From Bryobacteraceae bacterium (lineage in GTDB: Bacteria; Acidobacteriota; Terriglobia; Bryobacterales; Bryobacteraceae), in NCBI GenBank assembly GCA_023384675.1, contig JAHDVK010000001.1, positions 338,404-402,403 on the forward strand: DNA of 64,000 nucleotides. Direction: 5' to 3'. Shown piece after piece: positions 33,113 to 42,023 of this stretch. Each line of letters starts with the position of its first letter. The first letter of the stretch is position 1. Position numbers and translations under genes: made by a program. The notes beneath the pieces were generated by a model. The model saw only the letters and a list, made by a program, of their open reading frames with translations, ran no database searches and was not told the DNA's origin.

Positions 33113-33784
33113 ATGCCCGACTTGCTTCAATCCGCCACTGAGATCATCGCCCGCGCTCCCGGGCGCGCCTGCTTCACGTGCAGCTTTCAGGCCGAAGACG
33201 TGGCGGTGCTCCATCTGCTGCTTCAGAAGGACCCGCACATCCCAGTCCTGTTCCTCGAAACCGGCTACCACTTCCCCGAAACCTACGCCTACCGCGACCA
33301 ACTCGCCCGCGAATGGAACCTGAACCTGATCAATATGCAGGCCGCCCGGACGGTCGCCGAACAGGAATCCGCCTTCGGCATCCTTTACCAGACCGACCCC
33401 AACCGCTGCTGTAATCTGCGCAAGGTGGAGCCGTTGCTCGAAGGCCTCTCGGGCTACGAAACCTGGTTCACCGGCCTGCGCCGGGAACAATCGCCCACGC
33501 GCGCCAACCTCCAGCCCGAAGAGACCCACCGCTTTCCCAACGGCCTCACGCTCCACAAAGTCAGCCCACTCTATGACTGGCTCTGGCGCGACGTTCTGGC
33601 CTACCTCACCGCGAACGACATTGCGCTACTGCCGCTCTACGAGCAGGGCTACACCAGCATCGGCTGCGCCCCCTGCACCGCCAAAGCCGCCCCCGGCGAA
33701 CACGCCCGCGCCGGCCGCTGGGGCGGGCAGAAGCTCGAATGCGGCCTCCACACCGTCAGCGAAAAATCCGAAGAAAGCCAGTAG
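33113..33784 (+). CDS. cysH: Assimilatory APS reductase (CysH family, Fe-S type)
   Basis: This 223-residue reductase of the CysH family reduces adenylylated sulfate to sulfite with thioredoxin. The cysteines that ligate the 4Fe-4S cluster in APS reductases are all present: the pair C99-C100 (NRCCNLRK) and C185/C188 (GCAPCT). The catalytic cysteine is C210 in ECGLH. The extra four cysteines distinguish APS reductases from E. coli-type PAPS reductase, so APS is the likely substrate. This fits the loss of the APS-kinase P-loop in the preceding CysN. It is 9 nt after cysN. Confidence 0.9.
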   Translation: MPDLLQSATEIIARAPGRACFTCSFQAEDVAVLHLLLQKDPHIPVLFLETGYHFPETYAYRDQLAREWNLNLINMQAARTVAEQESAFGILYQTDPNRCCNLRKVEPLLEGLSGYETWFTGLRREQSPTRANLQPEETHRFPNGLTLHKVSPLYDWLWRDVLAYLTANDIALLPLYEQGYTSIGCAPCTAKAAPGEHARAGRWGGQKLECGLHTVSEKSEESQ

Positions 33785-33789
33785 GGCGG

Positions 33790-33829
33790 GCTTCAGCCCC
33801 GCCCTGATCCCAGAAAAAAGCCCACTTCG
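33790..33829 (+). repeat. 40-bp direct repeat, copy 1
   Basis: GCTTCAG..CCGCCCTGATCCCAG... to ...CCACTTCG is about 35/40 identical to 34213-34252, which contains the 3' end of the GNAT gene. Copy 1 lies just after cysH and also contains a GC hairpin (AGGGCGGGCT with AGCCCCGCCCT) that could act as the cys operon terminator. Confidence 0.6.
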
Positions 33830-34212
33830 TCCGGTAATCCGGGTAATCCGTAATCCGTGTCAACGACCAATAAACAGTTTTTCATCTGTCAAACTATTGA
33901 AAATAAAGGCACTCCGCAAGCCAGCCGTAGTTCCGCCCGCAACCCCATCATTGAAAGAAAAGGACTTGCCCCCGACCACATCCCGCCAGCAAGTGTCCGA
34001 TTCTGGGATTCGCTTCGCTCCAAAACAAAATCAGTCAGACACGTTCACATCAATCGGCCACAAGAAACTAGGCGCGGCAGCCAACGACTCGGCCGACGCA
34101 CCAATCACATCAACACTTTACCGAGCCAGAAAATCGATAAATGGTCGTTGACACCATTTTTCCAGCCATTCTCCAAGCGCAAATGTACGGTGGGCCTTGC
34201 CCCCGCGTTGGC
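33830..34212. other. Low-GC insert without a recognisable gene
   Basis: This stretch is visibly richer in A and T than its surroundings, by eye near half AT compared with about one third outside. It begins with short GGTAATCCG tandem units at 33834-33858. A weak plus-strand frame starting GTG at 33857 (STTNKQFFICQTIENKGTPQ...) runs into the GNAT gene's antisense strand and has no recognisable domain. Direct repeats flank the insert, suggesting acquired DNA. I see no transposase, RNA gene or promoter that I would defend. Confidence 0.5.
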
Positions 34213-34252
34213 GCTTCAGTCCCGCCCTGATCCCAGCACGAAGTCCACTTCG
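34213..34252 (+). repeat. 40-bp direct repeat, copy 2 (3' end of GNAT gene)
   Basis: This copy includes the last 12 codons and stop of the minus-strand GNAT gene. Five of 40 bases differ from copy 1 at 33790-33829. Confidence 0.6.
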
Positions 34253-34692
34253 AACATCTGATACGCCGTGCGCCGCATCCCCACTCGCTCATACGTCGCC
34301 TGCGCGCGCGCGTTTTCCTTCTCGACGTACAGCCGCAGCCCGCACACGCCGGGCGTTTGCCGCGCCAGCGCGTCCACGTGCCCATAGAGCGCCTTGAACA
34401 CGCCGCGCCCACGGAATGCCGGCTCTACCCACACGCTCTGAATCCACCAGAACACGCCGTTGCGCCAGTCCGACCACTCATAGGTGATCATCATCTGCCC
34501 GGCGCGGCGCCCGTCCACCTCCGCGATGCAATACACCCCTCGCGAAGCATCCTCGAACAGCGCATGGACACCGTCGCGCAAGCGGTCGAGATCCAGGGAC
34601 AAGTGTTCGGTCTCAAGGGCCATCGCGGCGTTGCCGCGCACCAGAAACTCAGCATCGGCGGGTCCGGCCAGTCGGATCAGCGGTTCGCTCAT
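34216..34692 (-). CDS. GNAT-family N-acetyltransferase
   Basis: This 158-residue acetyl-CoA-dependent transferase shows the GNAT fold. It has IQSVWVEPAFRGRGVFKAL, with the pyrophosphate-binding R-G-R-G loop near residue 95, and a C-terminal GLRLYVEKENARAQATYERVG that includes the typical N-x-x-A and Y residues. The acyl acceptor is unknown. The gene starts 9 nt after the NHL-type gene's stop and is probably cotranscribed with it. Its 3' end is duplicated near cysH. Confidence 0.83.
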   Translation of the reverse strand: MSEPLIRLAGPADAEFLVRGNAAMALETEHLSLDLDRLRDGVHALFEDASRGVYCIAEVDGRRAGQMMITYEWSDWRNGVFWWIQSVWVEPAFRGRGVFKALYGHVDALARQTPGVCGLRLYVEKENARAQATYERVGMRRTAYQMFEVDFVLGSGRD

Positions 34693-34701
34693 CCCCCCAG
34701 C

Positions 34702-35739
34702 CTAGCTGAGCCGCCTCAGCTTCGTAACTCGTCCCACTTCCACCCACTCCACGACGAAGATGTTGCCGTCCTTGTCGAAGCACGCCGAGTGCGGGCAAAT
34801 GAACTTGCCGGGGATGAACTTCTCGCGCGGTTCGCGGCGCAGCTTGCCCCAGGTGCCCGAATCGTCGTCGCCCAGATGCGCGATCAGGCGGTCCTGCCCA
34901 TTCAACAAAGTCACGCGCGCTTCGAGGTCCGGCACCAGCAGCAGTTCGCCCTGTGTGTCGAAGTGGCAGGGCAGCTTCACCGTGCCATGACCCGCGAAAT
35001 GATGGTGGCGGCCGTCGAGTGTGAAATATTGCAGGCGGCGATTCGAGCGGTCGGCCACCAGAATCAGAGGCTCGCCGCGCCGCGTGTCGAGCCAGATGCC
35101 GTGCGGGCTGTCGAGTTGACCGGCTTCCTTGCCCTTGCCGCCGAACGTGCGAATGAACGCGCCCTTGGCGTTGTACTGATTCACGAAGCTCGATCCATAC
35201 CCGTCGGCCACGTACACGTCGCCGTTTGACGCCACGGTCAGGTTGGTGGGGCTGTACTTGACGGACGGCTTACCTTCGGCATCCACCGGATAGTTGGGCG
35301 ACTCCTTCGGGTAACCGAGCGTCCACACTTCCTCGCCCTTCAGCGTGGTCTTCACCACGATGTTGCGGCGCGTGTCGCAGAGATAGAGGAACTCGTCCGA
35401 GCCCTCCTTGTTGATGTGCAGTCCGTGCGCGCCGCCTTTGAACTCGCTGCCCCAACTCTTCACGAGCTTGCCCGCCGGGTCGAATACCAGCATCGAATCG
35501 TCGCTCTCGCTGGTGGCATGCACCGTATGGTGGATATAGATGTAGCCCTGCGAATCGACGCAGACGCCGTGCACATTGCCGTAGCGAATCGTACGCGGCA
35601 GTTCGCCCCAGTCGTGAATCACTTCAAACTGAAACGCGCCTTCGCCGGTCACCGGAAGCTTCGCGCCGGCCTTATCCTGCGCGCCGAGAATCGCGGGCGC
35701 GGCGGCGAATAGCGCCCTTCGCGTGAGTTGAATTGCCAT
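34702..35739 (-). CDS. Exported NHL-type six-bladed beta-propeller protein
   Basis: This 345-residue protein has a Tat- or Sec-type signal (TRRALFAAAPAILGAQ) and a chain of propeller repeats of the NHL/6-bladed type, for example HGVCVDSQGYIYIHHT, NLTVASNGDVYVADGYG, LDSPHGIWLDTRRGEP and PHSACFDKDGNIFVVEW. Such propellers serve as binding platforms or lactonase- and lyase-like enzymes; no catalytic set is recognised here. GGAGGGACC lies before the ATG. It is divergent from the copper-efflux operon. Confidence 0.8.
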   Translation of the reverse strand: MAIQLTRRALFAAAPAILGAQDKAGAKLPVTGEGAFQFEVIHDWGELPRTIRYGNVHGVCVDSQGYIYIHHTVHATSESDDSMLVFDPAGKLVKSWGSEFKGGAHGLHINKEGSDEFLYLCDTRRNIVVKTTLKGEEVWTLGYPKESPNYPVDAEGKPSVKYSPTNLTVASNGDVYVADGYGSSFVNQYNAKGAFIRTFGGKGKEAGQLDSPHGIWLDTRRGEPLILVADRSNRRLQYFTLDGRHHHFAGHGTVKLPCHFDTQGELLLVPDLEARVTLLNGQDRLIAHLGDDDSGTWGKLRREPREKFIPGKFICPHSACFDKDGNIFVVEWVEVGRVTKLRRLS

Positions 35740-35796
35740 CCCAGGTCCCTCCAGACGGAATGAAGGTACTTTACCACGGTGTTATGATAAGAAGGA

Positions 35797-36141
35797 ATGA
35801 CCCGCTGGAGCCGAGCCATGCTGTTGCTGCTGTTGAGCGTCACGCTCACCGCCGCGCCGTGCGCCCATTGCACCATCCAGCCCGCCTCGGAAACGGAAGC
35901 GGGTCACGACTGCTGTCCTAAGCAGAAGCACGACAGCGAAAAGGCCGAATGCGGCTGGATGCCCGCGCAGTATGTCGCGCCCGAGGGCATCACGCCAGGC
36001 GTTGAGCTGGCCGTCGCCGCCTTCGCGCCCGCCGTTGTCGCCAGTGCGCCGCCGGCGCCGGTTTCGAGCTTTTTCTCCGATGAGGCGCCCCCGCCCGTCA
36101 GTCCTCCGCTCTATCTCGCGAACACGCAACTTCTGATCTAG
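35797..36141 (+). CDS. Exported Cys/His-rich protein of the efflux operon
   Basis: This 114-residue product has a signal ending near TLTAAPC and a short mature part with CAHC, GHDCCPKQKHD and ECGW, followed by a Pro/Ala-rich region with one weak hydrophobic stretch. The thiols and histidines suggest periplasmic Cu(I) or Ag(I) binding or sensing; this is inference from composition and from its place at the head of a CusCBA-type operon. A TATGAT box ends 8 nt before the ATG. Confidence 0.65.
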   Translation: MTRWSRAMLLLLLSVTLTAAPCAHCTIQPASETEAGHDCCPKQKHDSEKAECGWMPAQYVAPEGITPGVELAVAAFAPAVVASAPPAPVSSFFSDEAPPPVSPPLYLANTQLLI

Positions 36142-36198
36142 CTCCGCGCACGAAAAGCGGCTGAAAAACCGTCAAAAAGTGTGTTTGAGGAGCGTTTT

Positions 36199-37443
36199 AT
36201 GCGTGTTTTTGCGCTTGTTTTGGTGTTCCTGCCGCTCGCGCACGCATCGGATCTCACCGATCTGATCGACCAGGCGCTGCGGCACAATCCCGAAATCCTG
36301 GCAGCCCAAAAGAAGCTCGAAGCGGCCCGGCAGCGGCCCGCGCAGGCCTCCAGCCTGCCCGATCCCATGTTTTCCGCCGGTTATGTGAGCATGGGCGGCC
36401 CGCTGCCCGGCCAGGGTCTGGGCCGCGAACCGCTTGCGCGGCTCGGCTTCATGGCCTCGCAGATGCTGCCCGCGCCGGGCAAGCGGCGCCTGCGCGGGGC
36501 GATTGCATTGAAAGAGGCTTCCGAGGCCGAACAGCAATATTTCGCGGCGCAACTGGGCGTGGTGGCGCGCGTCAAGATGGCCTACCACGAGTATGCTTAC
36601 GCCCACGAAGAATTGAGCGTCGTGGAGCGCTCCGGCGCGCTGCTCGAACGCATGTTGAAGGTGAGCGAGGCGCGCTACGCGACGGGCGAAGGCTCACAGG
36701 CCGACCTGCTGAGGGCGCAGACGCAGCTCACTTTACTGGAGACCCGCGCTGAGCGCGCGCGCCTCGCCGCGCAAAGCCGTGCCGCGGCTTTGAATGCTCT
36801 CGCCGCGCGGCCGCTCGATACGCCCATCGCGAAGCCCGCCGCGGCGCCTGTCCACGAGATGGTGGTGTCGCTGGACAAGCTCTACGAGCAGGCCCGCGCA
36901 TTTGCCCCCGTGCTCTTGCAGCGCAAGCACTCTGTCGAGCGAACCGAACTCGCGCTCAATCTCGCCCGCAAGGAAGGCGCAATCGACTACACCATCGCGG
37001 GCGGTTACTCGAACATGGGCCGCATGGATGGCCGCTGGGGCAACATGTACGAAGCGCGCGTCGATATCAACCTGCCTTTCTCCACGCGCGGCCGCCAGCG
37101 CGCCGCCGTCGCCGAACAGGCGCACGAGCGCGACCGCGCCCGCCGCGAATACCAGGCCGCTGGCAATGATCTGCTGTTCCGCATCAAGGACGACGCCCTG
37201 CTGAGCGCTACCGCCTGGCGCCTGCTGCGCCTCTACCAATCCACGCTCATCCCGCAGGCGGCGCTGACGCTCGAAGCCTCGCTGCCAGCCTATGAAACCG
37301 GTCAGGTGGACTTCTCCGCGCTGCTCGCCAGCCTGATGGCCGTGCTCGATTACGAACTCGAGTACCACCGCGAACGGCTCACCTATCATCTTGCGCTGAT
37401 CCGGCTTGAAGAGGCCACGGGCCTCGAGCTGGTGGAGGAGTAA
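36199..37443 (+). CDS. TolC-family outer membrane efflux protein (CusC-type)
   Basis: This 414-residue protein has a signal (residues 1-16) and the duplicated alpha-helical barrel repeats of the OEP family, beginning LTDLIDQALRHNPEILAAQK and repeating near VSLDKLYEQARAFAPVLLQR. It forms the outer-membrane exit duct for the RND pump encoded downstream. The ATG at 36199 has GAGGAG with 6-nt spacing. It is 7 nt upstream of the adaptor gene. Confidence 0.86.
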   Translation: MRVFALVLVFLPLAHASDLTDLIDQALRHNPEILAAQKKLEAARQRPAQASSLPDPMFSAGYVSMGGPLPGQGLGREPLARLGFMASQMLPAPGKRRLRGAIALKEASEAEQQYFAAQLGVVARVKMAYHEYAYAHEELSVVERSGALLERMLKVSEARYATGEGSQADLLRAQTQLTLLETRAERARLAAQSRAAALNALAARPLDTPIAKPAAAPVHEMVVSLDKLYEQARAFAPVLLQRKHSVERTELALNLARKEGAIDYTIAGGYSNMGRMDGRWGNMYEARVDINLPFSTRGRQRAAVAEQAHERDRARREYQAAGNDLLFRIKDDALLSATAWRLLRLYQSTLIPQAALTLEASLPAYETGQVDFSALLASLMAVLDYELEYHRERLTYHLALIRLEEATGLELVEE

Positions 37444-37450
37444 CGCCGCC

Positions 37451-38815
37451 ATGACGAAAAAGATCCTCGTTGCCGTCGCGCTGATCGGCGCCTTTCTTGC
37501 GGGCATGACCCACGACCGCTGGTGGCCCGGCCATGCGCACGATCACGATCACGCCCACGATCTTCAATCCGGCTACCACTGCCCCATGCATCCCGGCTAC
37601 AAGTCGGACAAGCCCGGCAAGTGCGGCATCTGCGGCATGGAACTCGTGCCCGATTCCGCGCCCGCGGCCGATGTTCCCAAGGGCAAGATCCTCCACTATC
37701 GCGACCCCGATGACCACAACTACCGCAGCGAACAGCCCGGCCTGAACCCCGAAACCGGCAACGATCTCGAACCCGTGTACGACACACCCGGCCCCGGCCA
37801 CGTCGCCATCAGCGCCGAGAAGCAGCAATGGATCGGCGTGCGCACGCAGCTGGTGGAACGGATGACGGTGCGCGATTCGCTGCGCGTGCCCGGACGTGTC
37901 GCCGTGGACGAAACGCGCCTGACGCGCGTCTCCTCCCGCACCATGGGCTGGATCGACAAAGTCCACGCCGATTTCACCGGCCGGCTGGTGAAGCAAGGCG
38001 AACCGCTGCTGACGCTCTACAGCCCGGAACTCACGGCCTCGCAGCAGGAGTACCTGCTGGCGCGCAAGGCCCGCGCCACGCTGCAGGAGTCGAGCGTTGC
38101 CGCCGTGCGCTCGGCCAACGAGTCGATGGCCGAAGCCGCGCGCGAGCGCCTGCGCCACCACTGGGGAATGGATGAGGAAGCGCTGCGGCGGCTCGAAGAG
38201 TCCGGCCAGGTGCAGCGCACCACCACGCTCTACGCCCCCGTCACCGCCTTCATCACCGCGCGCAACGCGTATCCCGGCGCGCGGGTCACGCCCGAGACCG
38301 AACTCTACACGCTCGCCGACCTAAGCCGCGTCTGGGTGATCGCCGATGTCTTCGAAGTCGATGCGGCGCGCATCCGGTTGGGCCAGTACGCGCGCGTCGA
38401 ACCGGCGTATGCGCCGGGCCGCGGCTTCCGGGCGCGAGTCACCTACATCTTCCCGCGCATCGATCCGCAGTCGCGCACTCTGCCAGTGCGCCTGGAGGTG
38501 GAGAATCGCGATTACTTTCTGAAGCCCGATCAATTCATGAACGTCGATTTCGAGTTCGCCTCCGCGCAGCGGCTTGTGGTGCCTGAGGAAGCCGTGCTCG
38601 ACGGTGGCCTCACACAGACCGTCTATGCCGATCGCGGCGAAGGCATCTTCGAGCCGCGGCGCGTGGAAACCGGCGAACGCTTCGAGGGCCGCGTCGAAAT
38701 CCTGAGCGGCCTGAAGGAAGGCGACCGCATCGTGGTCTCCGGCGCGTTCCTGCTCGATAGCGAAAGCAAGCTCAAGAACCCGGCGGCCGCTGGACCGCAG
38801 GCCCACCATGATTAG
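37451..38815 (+). CDS. RND efflux periplasmic adaptor (CusB-type) with metal-binding domain
   Basis: This 454-residue membrane-fusion protein has an N-terminal membrane anchor, then a His-rich stretch HAHDHDHAHD (residues 28-37) and a heavy-metal-binding domain with YHCPMHPG (42-49) and CGICGMELVP (58-67). Barrel-sandwich, alpha-helical hairpin and beta-barrel segments follow (RVPGRVAVDETRLTRVSSRT onwards). It would pick up Cu(I)/Ag(I) in the periplasm and link the pump to the TolC duct. It overlaps the pump gene by 8 nt. Confidence 0.9.
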   Translation: MTKKILVAVALIGAFLAGMTHDRWWPGHAHDHDHAHDLQSGYHCPMHPGYKSDKPGKCGICGMELVPDSAPAADVPKGKILHYRDPDDHNYRSEQPGLNPETGNDLEPVYDTPGPGHVAISAEKQQWIGVRTQLVERMTVRDSLRVPGRVAVDETRLTRVSSRTMGWIDKVHADFTGRLVKQGEPLLTLYSPELTASQQEYLLARKARATLQESSVAAVRSANESMAEAARERLRHHWGMDEEALRRLEESGQVQRTTTLYAPVTAFITARNAYPGARVTPETELYTLADLSRVWVIADVFEVDAARIRLGQYARVEPAYAPGRGFRARVTYIFPRIDPQSRTLPVRLEVENRDYFLKPDQFMNVDFEFASAQRLVVPEEAVLDGGLTQTVYADRGEGIFEPRRVETGERFEGRVEILSGLKEGDRIVVSGAFLLDSESKLKNPAAAGPQAHHD

Positions 38816-41800
38816 CCGCGTCATCCAGTTCTCGGCCGATCACAAGGGGCTGGTGCTCCTGTTGACGGCCGCGTTGTGCGCGCTCGGCTGGTGGAGCATG
38901 CACAACGTCGCGCTCGACGCCATCCCGGACTTGAGCGACACGCAGGTGATCATCTACGCCAAGTGGGAGCAGAGCCCGGATCTGATCGAGGACCAGGTGA
39001 CGTATCCCATCATCACCGCGCTGCTCGGCGCGCCTAAGGTGCGTACCGTGCGCGGCCTGTCGGATTTCGGCGTCGCCTACATCTACGTCATCTTCGAGGA
39101 CGGCACGGACATCTACTGGGCGCGCACGCGCACGCTCGAATACCTGAGCGGCGTGCAAGGCCGCCTGCCCAAAGGGGTGAGCGTGGAACTCGGCCCCGAC
39201 GCCACCGGATTGGGCTGGGTCTTCCAATACGCGCTGGTGGACCGCACCGGCCGCAACGACCTCGCGCAGTTGCGCTCATTGCAGGATTGGTCGATCCGCT
39301 ACCAATTGCAGAGCGTGCCGGGCGTCGCTGAAGTTGCCGCGGTCGGCGGCTTCGTCCGCCAGTACCAGGTGCAAGTGGATCCCAACCGCCTCCGCGCCTA
39401 CAACCTGCCGATCGATCGCGTGGTGGAGGCCGTCCGCCAGGGCAACGCCGATGTCGGCGGACGGTTGATCGAATTCGCCGGCGCCGAGTACATGATCCGC
39501 GGGCGCGGCTATGCGCGTTCACTCCACGACATCGAACAGATCGCCGTCGCTGCTTCGGAAAACGGCGTTCCGATTCGCGTGCGCGACATCGGCCGCGTCA
39601 CGCTGGGGCCGGACCTGCGCCGCGGCGTCGCCGACCTGAACGGCGAAGGCGACGTGGTGGGCGGCATCGTCGTGATGCGCCAGGGCGAGAATGCGCTCAA
39701 GGTGATCGAGCGCGTGAAAGACCGGCTCGATGCGATTCGCCCGACGCTGCCCGAGGGTGTCGAGATCGTCACCACCTACGACCGCTCGGATCTGATCCTG
39801 CGCGCCATCGACAACCTGAAACGCACCGTCGCCGCGGAACTGCTCGTCGTCGCGATCGTCATCATGATCTTCCTGTGGCACCTGCCCAGCGCCGCCGTGC
39901 CCGTGATCACGCTGCCCGCCGCGATTCTGATCTCCTTCATCGGCATGAAGGCCTTCAACGTGGAGGCCAACATCATGTCGCTCGGCGGCATCGCCATCGC
40001 CATCGGCGGCCTGGTGGACGCCGCCATCGTGGTGGTGGAACAGACCCACAAGAAACTGGAGGAGTGGGAAGCTTCCGGACGGCCCGGCCCGGCGGCGAAA
40101 GTCATCGTCGCGGCCGTGCAGGAGGTGGGCCCGGCCAGCTTCTTCTCTCTGCTCGTGATCGCCGTTTCGTTCCTGCCGATTCTTGCGCTCGAAGCGCAAG
40201 AGGGCCGCCTGTTCAAACCACTCGCGTATACGAAGAACCTGGCGATGATCGTGGCGGCGTTCCTCGCCATTACGCTCGACCCCGCGCTGCGGCTGATGTT
40301 CACGAGCACCCGGCCTATCTTCGGCCGCATCCGCAACGAGGCCGAGCATCCGATCTCGCGCGTGCTGATGCGCCTCTACGAACCGGTTTGCCGGGGCGCG
40401 CTGCGCTACCGCTACGCCGTCATCATCGGCGCGGTGCTGATGGTGCTGGCGACGATCCCCGTCTACCGCAAGCTCGGCAGCGAGTTCATGCCGCCTTTGG
40501 ACGAAGGCTCGCTGCTCTACATGCCCACCACTTTGCCTGGGCTTTCGATCGGCGAAGCCGAGCGCCTGCTGCAAGTGCAGGACCGGCTGATTGCGCAGTT
40601 CCCCGAAGTCGCGCTTGTCTTCGGCAAGGCCGGCCGCGCGGAAACCTCCACCGATCCCGCGCCGCTCTCGATGTTCGAAACCGTGATCCTGCTGAAGCCC
40701 CAAAGCGAATGGCGCGCAAAGGAGACCTGGTATTCGGACTGGGCGCCGGATTGGCTCAAGCCGGTGCTTCGCCGCATCACCATGGACCGCATCTCGCAGG
40801 AAGAGCTTGTCAACGAGCTGAATGCGCGCGTGCAGATCCCCGGCGTCTCGAATGCGTGGACCATGCCCATCAAGGCCCGGATCGACATGCTCACCACGGG
40901 CATCCGCACGCCGGTGGGCGTGAAGGTGAGCGGCGCTGACTACCGCGAGATCGATCGCCTGGCAGCAAACGTCGAGCGCGCGTTGACCGGCCTGCCGGGT
41001 ACGCGCAGCGTCTTCGCCGAGCGTTCCGGCGGCGGCTACTTCCTCGATTTCATCTGGAAGCGCGAGGAACTCGCGCGCTACGGCCTCACCATCGATGAAG
41101 CGCAAATGGCCGTGACCAACGCCATCGGTGGCGAGAACCTCACTACCACGGTCGAGGGCCGCGAACGCTATCCGGTGAACGTGCGCTACGCGCGCGACTT
41201 CCGTTCCACGCGCGCCGCGCTGGAAAACGTGCTGGTGCCGGTGATGGGCGGCATGGCGCAGATCCCGCTGCGGCAGTTGGCCGAGATCCGCGCCGAGGCC
41301 GGCCCCGCGATGTACCGCAACGAGGATGGCCTGCTCACGGGCTATGTCTATGTCGACATCGACACCTCGGACATCGGCGGCTACCTCGAGCGCGCGCAGC
41401 GCGCGGTGCGCGAAAACGTGGCGGTGCCCGCGGGCTATGCGCTCTCCTGGAGCGGCCAGTATGAGGCGATGGACCGCGCCGCGGAGCGCCTGAAGGTGGT
41501 AGTGCCGGTGACGCTCGCGCTGATTCTGCTGCTGCTCTATCTCAATACGCGCTCGGGCGTGAAGACCGCCATCGTGCTGCTGGCTGTGCCGTTCTCGGCC
41601 ATCGGCGCGGTGTGGCTGCTCTATCTGCTCGATTACAACCTCAGCATCGCCGTGTGGGTGGGCATTCTGGCGCTTCTGGGGATCGACGCGGAAACGGGCG
41701 TTTTTATGCTTCTTTACCTCGATTTGGCCTACAAAAAGGCGCAAAAAGAGGGCAGATTGCGCAACCTGAGCGATCTGCGGGAAGCGATTGTCGAAGGGGC

Positions 41801-42023
41801 GGTGCGGCGCATCCGGCCCAAGTTCATGACCGTCGCGACAACGTTTATCGCCCTCACGCCCATCTTGTGGGCGCAGGGCACGGGCGCGGATGTGATGAAG
41901 CGCATCGCCGCGCCTATTGTGGGAGGCGTGTTCACGTCGTTCCTGCTCGAACTGGTGGTCTATCCGGCAATTTATGAGGTTTGGAAATGGCATTCGGAAG
42001 TGAAGCGAAACGCATCGGCTTAG
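38808..42023 (+). CDS. cusA: Heavy-metal RND efflux pump, Cu(I)/Ag(I) CusA-type
   Basis: This 1071-residue inner-membrane proton-driven pump has twelve transmembrane helices and two large periplasmic loops. The signature DAIPDLSDTQVIIYAKWEQ is that of the monovalent-metal group. The three methionines that bind Cu(I)/Ag(I) in E. coli CusA (M573, M623, M672) have counterparts at M572 (LLYMPTTLPG), M622 (TDPAPLSMFET) and M694 (KARIDMLTTGIRTP). This argues for copper or silver rather than zinc or cobalt. The start overlaps the adaptor gene. Confidence 0.93.
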   Translation: MISRVIQFSADHKGLVLLLTAALCALGWWSMHNVALDAIPDLSDTQVIIYAKWEQSPDLIEDQVTYPIITALLGAPKVRTVRGLSDFGVAYIYVIFEDGTDIYWARTRTLEYLSGVQGRLPKGVSVELGPDATGLGWVFQYALVDRTGRNDLAQLRSLQDWSIRYQLQSVPGVAEVAAVGGFVRQYQVQVDPNRLRAYNLPIDRVVEAVRQGNADVGGRLIEFAGAEYMIRGRGYARSLHDIEQIAVAASENGVPIRVRDIGRVTLGPDLRRGVADLNGEGDVVGGIVVMRQGENALKVIERVKDRLDAIRPTLPEGVEIVTTYDRSDLILRAIDNLKRTVAAELLVVAIVIMIFLWHLPSAAVPVITLPAAILISFIGMKAFNVEANIMSLGGIAIAIGGLVDAAIVVVEQTHKKLEEWEASGRPGPAAKVIVAAVQEVGPASFFSLLVIAVSFLPILALEAQEGRLFKPLAYTKNLAMIVAAFLAITLDPALRLMFTSTRPIFGRIRNEAEHPISRVLMRLYEPVCRGALRYRYAVIIGAVLMVLATIPVYRKLGSEFMPPLDEGSLLYMPTTLPGLSIGEAERLLQVQDRLIAQFPEVALVFGKAGRAETSTDPAPLSMFETVILLKPQSEWRAKETWYSDWAPDWLKPVLRRITMDRISQEELVNELNARVQIPGVSNAWTMPIKARIDMLTTGIRTPVGVKVSGADYREIDRLAANVERALTGLPGTRSVFAERSGGGYFLDFIWKREELARYGLTIDEAQMAVTNAIGGENLTTTVEGRERYPVNVRYARDFRSTRAALENVLVPVMGGMAQIPLRQLAEIRAEAGPAMYRNEDGLLTGYVYVDIDTSDIGGYLERAQRAVRENVAVPAGYALSWSGQYEAMDRAAERLKVVVPVTLALILLLLYLNTRSGVKTAIVLLAVPFSAIGAVWLLYLLDYNLSIAVWVGILALLGIDAETGVFMLLYLDLAYKKAQKEGRLRNLSDLREAIVEGAVRRIRPKFMTVATTFIALTPILWAQGTGADVMKRIAAPIVGGVFTSFLLELVVYPAIYEVWKWHSEVKRNASA

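Noticed and set aside
33857-34261. 134-codon plus-strand frame in the low-GC insert
   Set aside because: It runs antisense into the GNAT gene, has no recognisable domain, and its GTG start lacks an SD; kept only as a remark under the insert.
34692-34704. TAGGCT box 6 nt before the GNAT start as another leaderless promoter
   Set aside because: The TAG is the stop codon of the upstream NHL-type gene on the same strand, so the match may be accidental and the gene is likely cotranscribed.
39519-41993. 824-codon minus-strand frame opposite the CusA-type pump gene
   Set aside because: It is antisense to a strongly conserved pump gene, rich in His, Arg, Asp and Gln, and has no recognisable motif or start signal.
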